Below, piece by piece: positions 1 through 6,189 of a DNA stretch of 8,176 nucleotides. The position numbers and the translations under genes are program-made. This DNA comes from Saprospiraceae bacterium (GTDB lineage: Bacteria; Bacteroidota; Bacteroidia; Chitinophagales; Saprospiraceae). Numbering within the stretch: the stretch's first letter is position 1; each line of letters opens with the position of its first letter. The stretch lies in assembly GCA_007125435.1 (NCBI GenBank), contig SLDF01000322.1, forward strand, positions 1 through 8,176. Direction: 5' to 3'. Under the pieces are notes generated by a model. It worked only from the letters and a program-made list of their open reading frames with translations. It ran no database searches and was not told where the DNA came from.

Positions 1-1782
1 CAGATGGCACACGGCAAAAATGACCTCAAAGACTTAAGCCCACTAGAGAGAAGTGATTATCTGAGCATGCGCTTTAGTTACTCTGCTTTATGTGCCGACC
101 TTAGTCCTCAAGCTGCAGATGCAGCAGGGCTGGGCTTTACTGACACACTACCTAGAAAGGATTCTGCCTACGTGTACAGAGTATACAGCCCTATGGATAC
201 AAGCTTATTTGTATTGGATGCCGGAGGACACTATCAAGATACATACCGCATAGATACCATAGAGACACCGGATATCCATAAAGCCATCTCAGGTAATAAA
301 TCAGTGAGAATTGAATGGCTGAAGCACTTACACGAGCATTTCTTTACAGCCTACTATATAGAGCGTTCATTAGCTACTGAAGACAAATGGGTCAGATTAA
401 ATGAATTTCCTTTTTTACCTATACTTGAACAGTCAAGTGCATACAATATGACGGTAGAAGTGATTGCATACAAAGACTCTCTATCACATAATGATGTTTT
501 ATACAAATACCGATTGATTGGGATCACACCTTTTGGAGAGTTAAGCGAACCATCACAAGAGGTTCTGGGCATTGGAGTCGATAATCACAAACCACCGCCA
601 CCTACACATGTAGAAGTGGAGGAAGAAACAGCAGGAAAATTGACTGTAAAATGGAAAATGCCACACGAGGTTTATCAAGATGTAGAAGATCCTGATGATT
701 TGGTTGGGTTTTTAGTGGCCAGGTCCGGGCAACCTGACGGCCCTTTTAGCTTTCTAAACGAGGATATTATTGACCCTGGCCTCAGGTCATTTGTAGACAC
801 CGACCCATTGCCCTTTATTCATAATTACTACCTGGTCTATTCTTTGAATGACCTTGGCAAATACACCATTTCATTGCCCGCCAATGGCGCTGTGCTTGAT
901 ACTATAGCACCGTCAGTTCCCCTGGGGTTAAAAGGCACCATAGACAGTTCAGGACTCGTCAGTCTGACCTGGAAGTTAGGTCGGGAAGTGGACTTAAAAG
1001 GCTACTTTGTTTACTTTGGACACCACGAAAATGGTATTTACAACAGGTTGACAGGATATGCCATTCAAGATACTGCATATGAGCATCAAGTATCATTAAA
1101 TACCTTGAGTCGAGAAATCTACTTTAAAATTGCTGCCATCGACTTACTAGGCAATGTATCTGAGAGGACTGAGCCACTAATGCTTCTAAAACCGGACATT
1201 TACCCCCCTGTTTCACCTCAAATAACCGGTATTCGCACCGTAGATCAGGTCATTGAATTAGAATGGGCAAGCAGCAGCAGTATGGATGTCGTGTACCACT
1301 TGCTGGAAAGAAAAGCGGACTATGATGAAGACTGGATCATAGTTGATACGTTCAGGCAATGGGAAAATTACAATTTTTTTATGGACAGCGATACACGGGC
1401 CGGGCATTGGTATGATTATAAGTTGACCGCAGTGGATGCTTCGGATTTACATTCAGAGCCATCGGACCCTAGAAGCCTGCGTGCCCCATGGCAACAAAGT
1501 GCATTAAATGTCCCAAGCCTAAACGGTAACTTCGATGATAAAAGTAAAAAAGTGGTATTGAACTGGGAATATGAAGATGAAGATATCCAACACTTTGATT
1601 TGTATAGAGTCAACGAAAAAGGTATCTTACATGTGGTAAAGAAAATAGATGCCGACAAAAGGCTATACACTGACGACATCTATGGCATTTCCTCCCTTTA
1701 TTCGTACCGCATTAGAGCCAATGTGAAAGGGAAGTACAGCGACTTTAGTAACGAGATCACTATCGTCACACAGCGAGAATAG
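1..1782 (+). CDS. Large fibronectin type III repeat protein, 5'-partial
   Basis: The reading frame is open from the first base to a TAG at 1780-1782. The first ATG, at 4, is probably an internal methionine: no signal peptide follows it, and the residues after it read like the middle of a domain, so the gene very likely begins upstream. About 593 codons are visible. From the ATG, a domain end is followed by the strand YVYRVYS (56-62). At least five FN3-like units follow, at about 88-190, 196-300, 301-396, 399-494 and 500-590. Each has a Trp-containing B strand (IEW, VKW, LTW, LEW, LNW) and most a Tyr-rich F strand such as YDYKLTAVD or YSYRIRANV. Proline-rich linkers (HKPPPPTHV, TIAPSVP, YPPVSPQ) separate units. 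FN3 arrays usually mediate binding or act as spacers; no enzyme motif is visible. It ends with the last FN3 domain and lacks a T9SS sorting domain, so a periplasmic or otherwise envelope-located protein is the best guess. The sensor kinase gene follows after 77 bases on the same strand, suggesting co-transcription. Confidence 0.9.
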   Translation, partial: QMAHGKNDLKDLSPLERSDYLSMRFSYSALCADLSPQAADAAGLGFTDTLPRKDSAYVYRVYSPMDTSLFVLDAGGHYQDTYRIDTIETPDIHKAISGNKSVRIEWLKHLHEHFFTAYYIERSLATEDKWVRLNEFPFLPILEQSSAYNMTVEVIAYKDSLSHNDVLYKYRLIGITPFGELSEPSQEVLGIGVDNHKPPPPTHVEVEEETAGKLTVKWKMPHEVYQDVEDPDDLVGFLVARSGQPDGPFSFLNEDIIDPGLRSFVDTDPLPFIHNYYLVYSLNDLGKYTISLPANGAVLDTIAPSVPLGLKGTIDSSGLVSLTWKLGREVDLKGYFVYFGHHENGIYNRLTGYAIQDTAYEHQVSLNTLSREIYFKIAAIDLLGNVSERTEPLMLLKPDIYPPVSPQITGIRTVDQVIELEWASSSSMDVVYHLLERKADYDEDWIIVDTFRQWENYNFFMDSDTRAGHWYDYKLTAVDASDLHSEPSDPRSLRAPWQQSALNVPSLNGNFDDKSKKVVLNWEYEDEDIQHFDLYRVNEKGILHVVKKIDADKRLYTDDIYGISSLYSYRIRANVKGKYSDFSNEITIVTQRE

Positions 1783-1859
1783 ATGTACGGCTCAGGCTGG
1801 ATATACGGTGTAGTAAAATACCAATTGACAATACGGGTCAAAATTTGCTTAATGGTTGA

Positions 1860-4800
1860 ATGAATGTTTTAAAACGAATTAGTGTCCTATTTTTTATTCT
1901 ATGCAGAATGGCGCTGTACACGACGGCTCAAGAGGTCATGTCGTTTAAGCAGCTATCTTTGGATCAAGGCACTTCATCCGTATGGATATTTGATATAGCA
2001 GAAGATAGCCTGGGATTCATCTGGCTGGCAGGGCATGATGGTCTAGATAGATACGATGGCAGTAGATTTCAATCATTCATACATGAACCCAATAACAATC
2101 AGACCATTTCAGAAAATCAAGTTTTCAGACTCCTAGTCAGCAGTCAAAATGAATTGTTCCTATCCACCTTGGGAGGAGGTATCAATCGGCTCAATATCAA
2201 CAATGGCAAATTGGCCATCTTTCCGCAAGTTGCCATAAATGAGCAAAATGGTTTTTGGCCATATATATCGGATATCATTCAGCTAGAAGGTGATAACTTT
2301 CTGGGATTAGAAACACGGTCATCTTCTATTGTTGCCTTCGACAGGGAAGGGAAAGTCATCAACCGACAAGGCGTCTATTTCAATTTGAACCACCAGCCGC
2401 ATCGAGAGTATCACACCAGGAACCTCATTCCATCTCCGACCAATTCTAACCTGGTTTACTTCTTTGGTTATAATGGTATTTACAAATACGATAGATTAAG
2501 TTGCGTTATTTATGAGCAAAGCCATTGGCTTTCTGCCATTAAAGATGTTACAAGTGAGCATGTTGAAATCACTTACATGGTCTTCATGGATAACGATCAT
2601 CTGGTATTGGCTACAAAAGACGGATATTTTATTAAACTCAGTGTTATACACGATCGCATTGAATGGGTAAAGTCCTTACCATATGACCCTCAAACGTTCA
2701 GGCTGATTCCAGCCAGAAAAGGTGGTTTCTGGGTTCTGGGAAATACATCTCTTTTGTACCACTTCAACGTCTCAGAAGAGACCTTCAAGAAAGTAAATAT
2801 CAATTTAAGAGGATTGACCAACGTAAAGTTTACTTCCCTTTACGAAGCTAAAGACGGTGCTATATGGATAGGCACATACAACCACGGCGCATTGTACCAT
2901 TCAGCTTCTGAAAACCAGTTTTCGTATACATCCAGATATGGCTTATCTCAAGATTTCCCACATAGACACAACATTTATTTGTCCAGCATAATAGCCCCCC
3001 TTTCCAACACCTCTTACACCACCCTTGATCATGCTCCCTATTTGATCAAAACTGACTTGACCAATGGAGAATCTTCACGAGTTAACCTACCTGATGAGTT
3101 ACAAAGGCCACCATACACCCTCCATTATTGGGATCATCATTCCATTTTATTTCATGATGGTGCAAAAATCTACAACCTTGACATCAAAACAGAGAAGACC
3201 AAGCAGTTTACTGATCATCCCGTCGCTGAATACGCATCCAGTAATGGTCTAGGCATAAAACAAATCTTTACAGACACATCAAAAAACATTGTTTTAGAGT
3301 GTAGTGATAAATGGGTGATGAATATACCATATACCAATGAAATACTCACCATTCCCAAAAACGCATTTCCCATAAAAGACGGAAGACAAACCAATGCATA
3401 TCACAAAAATGGCTATACATACATTCTCACGCATTATGATCTCATCCGCGTTCATCACGATAGCAAAGCTATTGACCTTATACCATTAGATATTCCCAAA
3501 GTCATTTCTTCAGATTTTTCATTTAGGACTATTGATATTTTTCGGGATACCTTTTACATAGGCTGCGCTATTAAGGGTATGTACAAGTTTATGTGGATTG
3601 ACGATCAGTTCACATTTATAGATCATCTTCATACCGGCAATGTGTTGCGCTCCAATAACATTCAACTCTCAGTCATAAGGCAAGATAGCATCATGTGGCT
3701 CGGCACCTCGCTGGGCATAGAATTGCTCAATCTCAGTAAAGGCACCTCTGTCAGCTTTGGCAACAAGGAGAATCTGCCATTTTTACTCATTGACAGAGCT
3801 ATGCACTTCAATAAAAATAATTTTCTCATCACCAATACTGACGATTTCATCATTTGGGCCAATGAGGAACAACTGACACAAACGACTCAAAAAAACCTTT
3901 ACTTATCCTCATTCAAAATGAAAGACCATGAAATTGTGAATGGAGCATTCTGGCCGGACAGCCAGCCTATCCGGCTCCATTACAATGAAAACTTCTTCAA
4001 AATAGAATTATCATCGCCTGGCATGACCGGAGCTGTCTATGCCGTCAGAATGAAACTTGAGGGTTTTGATACTGATTGGCACGAATTGGGCAATCTCTAT
4101 GAGAGCAACTACACCAACGTACCTCATGGCGAATACCTGCTCAAGGCTGAATTGGTCAACCGTCTGGATAAAAATCTCCTTCAAGCACTAACCATACCCA
4201 TCATTATCAAAGCCCCATATTGGAAAACCACTTGGTTTATCGCCCTGATCGTCATTTTGCTGAATGGCCTATTAGTACTCTTCTATAAGCTCAGAGTAGG
4301 TGCTATCAAGCGAGAAGAAAAAATCAAAACAGCCTACAACAAAAGAATAGCAGAAATTGAAATGCAAAGTCTGCGATCGCAGATGAACCCCCACTTCATG
4401 TTCAATAGCTTGAACTCCATCAAGCATTACATCATGAAAAACGAAAGGGAGAAAGCCTCCGAGTATTTATCAAACTTTGCTTCATTGATCAGATCTATAC
4501 TCAATTACTCCGATACAAAATTTATCACGCTTGAAGATGAGCTTCGTACGCTAGGTATATATATCGAATTAGAACAACTGCGCTTCCCAAGGTCCTTTGA
4601 TTACAAACTATACATTGATGAACATCTCGACATATCAGAAATCCTAATACAACCACTGCTTTTTCAACCCTTCGTAGAGAATGCTATATGGCACGGTCTT
4701 ATGCACAAAGAAAAAGACAGATGCTTACAAATTGAGTGTATACTCAAAAGCAATCGACTGGTATGCACTATAGAAGATAACGGCATCGGCCGAGAAAAAG

Positions 4801-5000
4801 CGGCACAAATCAAAAGCAAATCTGCAGCCAAAAAGTCCTATGGCCTCAATATTACCGAAGCACGTATCAAAGCTCAAGACCCGAGCACCCAAATTCGAAT
4901 AGAAGATTTGTACGATGACCAAAAAGAGCCCATAGGCACTCGGGTCACCATTGAGCTACCCATAAAAAATTTAAATGAATCAAAACCAATACCATCATGA
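1860..5000 (+). CDS. Propeller-sensor histidine kinase (Reg_prop, Y_Y_Y, LytS-type His_kinase)
   Basis: This 1046-aa membrane sensor kinase starts with a signal peptide (hydrophobic core about 8-20, probable cleavage after TAQ at 24), which supports the ATG at 1860. Residues 25-710 form a two-component-regulator beta-propeller. Typical blades are FIWLAGHDGLDRYDG (53-67), LFLSTLGGGINRLN (99-112), AIWIGTYNHGALY (334-346) and IMWLGTSLGIELLN (611-624). A Y_Y_Y-like domain covers about 715-785, including LEGFDTDWHEL and YTNVPHGEYLLKA. One transmembrane helix (about 791-809) leads to a basic, coiled linker and a His_kinase (PF06580) module. The phosphoacceptor is His845 in QMNPHFMFNSLNSI. The ATPase has an N box with Glu940, Asn941 and His945 (QPFVENAIWHG), a G1 box DNGIG (973-977) and a second glycine box SYGLNITEARI. 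All expected catalytic residues are present. There is no fused receiver or AraC domain, unlike full hybrid two-component systems. The stop overlaps the next gene's start (ATGA), so the partner regulator is clear. The ligand cannot be read from the sequence. Confidence 0.95.
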   Translation: MNVLKRISVLFFILCRMALYTTAQEVMSFKQLSLDQGTSSVWIFDIAEDSLGFIWLAGHDGLDRYDGSRFQSFIHEPNNNQTISENQVFRLLVSSQNELFLSTLGGGINRLNINNGKLAIFPQVAINEQNGFWPYISDIIQLEGDNFLGLETRSSSIVAFDREGKVINRQGVYFNLNHQPHREYHTRNLIPSPTNSNLVYFFGYNGIYKYDRLSCVIYEQSHWLSAIKDVTSEHVEITYMVFMDNDHLVLATKDGYFIKLSVIHDRIEWVKSLPYDPQTFRLIPARKGGFWVLGNTSLLYHFNVSEETFKKVNINLRGLTNVKFTSLYEAKDGAIWIGTYNHGALYHSASENQFSYTSRYGLSQDFPHRHNIYLSSIIAPLSNTSYTTLDHAPYLIKTDLTNGESSRVNLPDELQRPPYTLHYWDHHSILFHDGAKIYNLDIKTEKTKQFTDHPVAEYASSNGLGIKQIFTDTSKNIVLECSDKWVMNIPYTNEILTIPKNAFPIKDGRQTNAYHKNGYTYILTHYDLIRVHHDSKAIDLIPLDIPKVISSDFSFRTIDIFRDTFYIGCAIKGMYKFMWIDDQFTFIDHLHTGNVLRSNNIQLSVIRQDSIMWLGTSLGIELLNLSKGTSVSFGNKENLPFLLIDRAMHFNKNNFLITNTDDFIIWANEEQLTQTTQKNLYLSSFKMKDHEIVNGAFWPDSQPIRLHYNENFFKIELSSPGMTGAVYAVRMKLEGFDTDWHELGNLYESNYTNVPHGEYLLKAELVNRLDKNLLQALTIPIIIKAPYWKTTWFIALIVILLNGLLVLFYKLRVGAIKREEKIKTAYNKRIAEIEMQSLRSQMNPHFMFNSLNSIKHYIMKNEREKASEYLSNFASLIRSILNYSDTKFITLEDELRTLGIYIELEQLRFPRSFDYKLYIDEHLDISEILIQPLLFQPFVENAIWHGLMHKEKDRCLQIECILKSNRLVCTIEDNGIGREKAAQIKSKSAAKKSYGLNITEARIKAQDPSTQIRIEDLYDDQKEPIGTRVTIELPIKNLNESKPIPS

Positions 5001-5749
5001 AGAAAATAAGAACCATAATCATAGATGATGAATTGTCCTGTACAGAAACCCTGACCATGGAATTAGAGATGTTTTGCCCCCAAGTAGAGGTCATAGCCAC
5101 CAGCAATTCCGCATCTGACGGTCTAAAAGAAATTACCGCTCAAAGCCCGGATCTGGTCTTTCTAGATATCGAAATGCCCTGGATGAATGGCTTTGAACTA
5201 CTCCAACAGATCAATCAAATCAACTTCGAAGTCATCTTTGTCACTGCATATGACCAATTTGCACTCAAAGCTTTTAAGTTTAGTGCCGTAGATTTTCTCC
5301 TTAAGCCCGTAAAGAAAGCCGATCTCATAGCAGCAGTGTCCAAAGTCGAGGACAGACTACAAAAAAATCTGACTACAGAACACATCGAAGCGCTTCTGTC
5401 CAATATGCAGTTCTTGCACCACGAGATCAATAGTATCGCCGTGCCCACCCAGGAAGGCATAGAGTTTATTCCCGTAGATGATATCATCTATTGCTCTGCT
5501 GACAATAACTATACCTTCATCCATAAGCAGGAAGGCTCTCCCCTGTTACTCTCCAAGTCCCTCAAACAAATAGAGTCCATGCTATCGGCCTACCCTTTCG
5601 TAAGAATTCATCAAAGTCACTTGATCAACATGAAACACATACGAAAATACATAAGAGGCAGCGGTGGCTACGTAATCATGAGCAACGGTCAGCAACTGGC
5701 CGTAGCCAGGGCACGAAAAGACGATATCATCAATTGGATGAATAAGTGA
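4997..5749 (+). CDS. LytTR-family response regulator
   Basis: This 250-aa cytoplasmic response regulator is the cognate partner of the kinase it overlaps. The receiver domain (about 4-118) has the acidic pair Asp10/Asp11 (IIIDDE), the phosphoacceptor Asp57 in VFLDIEMPWMNG, Thr83 in FVTAYDQFALKAF and Lys103 in LLKPV, so it looks fully functional. A linker (about 119-145) leads to a LytTR DNA-binding domain at about 146-248. Its recognisable segments are DDIIYCSADNNYTFIH, the FVRIHQSHLINMKHI signature and the C-terminal RARKDDIINWM. LytTR regulators usually bind paired direct repeats upstream of envelope, secretion or adhesion genes; no target site could be identified here. Its ATG lies inside the kinase stop (ATGA) and no Shine-Dalgarno sequence is visible, which points to translational coupling. 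A repeat element begins about 50 bases after its stop, so it is probably the last gene of the unit. Confidence 0.96.
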   Translation: MKKIRTIIIDDELSCTETLTMELEMFCPQVEVIATSNSASDGLKEITAQSPDLVFLDIEMPWMNGFELLQQINQINFEVIFVTAYDQFALKAFKFSAVDFLLKPVKKADLIAAVSKVEDRLQKNLTTEHIEALLSNMQFLHHEINSIAVPTQEGIEFIPVDDIIYCSADNNYTFIHKQEGSPLLLSKSLKQIESMLSAYPFVRIHQSHLINMKHIRKYIRGSGGYVIMSNGQQLAVARARKDDIINWMNK

Positions 5750-5798
5750 ATGCATGGGATATTTCATCTTATTGCTTTGGGCATCACCCACCTCCTGA

Positions 5799-5892
5799 CG
5801 TCGGTAGGTCGCTATGCTCCGGGGCTCGCTATTCGCTCGGTCCTTCGGACTCACTCGCATGAGCTCTTGACCCGCTACGCAGCGCTGATGCA
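5799..5892 (+). repeat. Dispersed GC-rich repeat, copy A
   Basis: This 94-base element stands out as GC-rich against AT-leaning flanks. It starts about 50 bases after the response regulator stop. Its reverse complement recurs at the right end of the window (8085-8176). By hand alignment, 44 of the first 53 positions match and the last 19 match with one difference, separated by a divergent middle of about 21 bases. Landmarks are GGTCGCTATGCT, CTATTCG, the mini-hairpin GTCC-TTC-GGAC (5840-5850) and the end CGCAGCGCTGATGCA. It may extend left to 5781, where GCATCA is inverted relative to the TGATGC at 5886-5891. It is probably a non-coding REP-like or MITE-like element; a role as terminator or mRNA stabiliser is possible but unproven. 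Confidence 0.75.
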
Positions 5893-5926
5893 AGGCAGTA
5901 GTATAAAGGGAATTTCAAAGTTATTC

Positions 5927-5945
5927 ATCTAGAAACAGTCTAGAT
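5927..5945. repeat. Short perfect palindrome ATCTAG-7 nt-CTAGAT
   Basis: ATCTAG (5927-5932) and CTAGAT (5940-5945) are perfect inverted copies around a 7-base loop (AAACAGT). The stem is only 6 bp, AT-rich and not followed by a T run, so it is not a convincing intrinsic terminator. It could be a weak operator or chance; it lies about 35 bases after repeat copy A. Confidence 0.3.
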
Positions 5946-5946
5946 A

Positions 5947-6033
5947 TTATAAAGCGTCAATTCGCTTACCCCATTCAGTTTCACCTTCTTCGCCATCTAC
6001 CAAAAAAACTGTTTTCCCAAGAGATGGATATTG
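5947..6033 (-). pseudogene. Possible decayed gene fragment, C-terminal 28 codons
   Basis: Read on the minus strand from 6033 down to a TAA at 5947-5949, this stretch encodes 28 residues, including GKTVFLVDGEEGETEWGKRI. It looks like real protein: a hydrophobic strand, then an acidic loop and a Trp-Gly-Lys-Arg segment. There is no ATG start and an in-frame TGA (6034-6036) lies just upstream, so if it was coding it is now a remnant. Another minus frame of the same DNA offers an 18-codon ATG reading frame (5940-5996), which looks less protein-like. I do not recognise the family. A chance open frame of this length is quite possible. Confidence 0.2.
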
Positions 6034-6189
6034 TCAGAGGGGAAGTGGCGGTGTTTAGGTAACGAGCGTTTGTAGTTATGTATCTCGACAGCGGTTTATT
6101 TCGACTTTAACACAAAAAATGAGTTCAGACATCTCCACTATTCCATGAATATGATTAACTTTATATCACGTTCCTCAAATAATAAGATA

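Larger units (their letters stand above)
5750..6189. other. Gene-poor intergenic region of about 440 bases
   Basis: No convincing complete gene lies between the response regulator and the leucine-rich protein. The first part (5778-5892) holds a short TGGG-loop-CCCA hairpin (5778-5790) and one copy of the dispersed repeat. Next come a 6-bp palindrome (5927-5945), a protein-like minus-strand fragment (5947-6033), and an AT-rich stretch before the next gene. I found no clear Bacteroidota promoter (TTTG, 19-base spacer, TAnnTTTG) upstream of the downstream gene; a TTTG at 6069-6072 has no properly spaced partner. An open + strand stretch across 5750-5932 runs through the repeat and does not look like protein. 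Confidence 0.7.

Noticed and set aside
1416..1679. Minus-strand open frame opposite the FN3 gene
   Set aside because: Antisense shadow of the last FN3 domains; Ser/Leu/Phe-rich composition reflects the complement of the real gene.
1748..1761. 14-base exact match between the FN3 gene end and 8072-8085, plus a shared GGTAACGAG at 6058-6066
   Set aside because: A 14-base match somewhere in an 8-kb window is not very unlikely by chance, the first copy is inside coding sequence, and the flanks do not align.
1825..1859. TTGACA followed 19 bases later by TAATGGTTG as a promoter for the kinase gene
   Set aside because: It only loosely matches the Bacteroidota consensus and would place the transcription start at the start codon itself.
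5215..5487. Minus-strand open frame opposite the receiver domain
   Set aside because: The + strand here carries the conserved receiver motifs (TAYD, LLKPV), so this is an antisense shadow.
5582..5893. 103-codon minus-strand open frame
   Set aside because: It lies antisense to the LytTR domain for half its length and on the repeat for the rest. The regulator coding on the other strand is unambiguous, and the translation shows no domain.
5750..5932. 60-codon + strand open frame directly after the response regulator
   Set aside because: It starts right after the regulator stop and runs through repeat copy A; the translation is rich in Leu/Arg/Ser as expected from repeat DNA, with no recognisable domain or ribosome site.
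6119..6148. Nine-codon upstream reading frame whose TGA overlaps the ATG at 6145
   Set aside because: Very short, no ribosome site, and the 6190 start fits the signal peptide better, so the overlap is probably chance.
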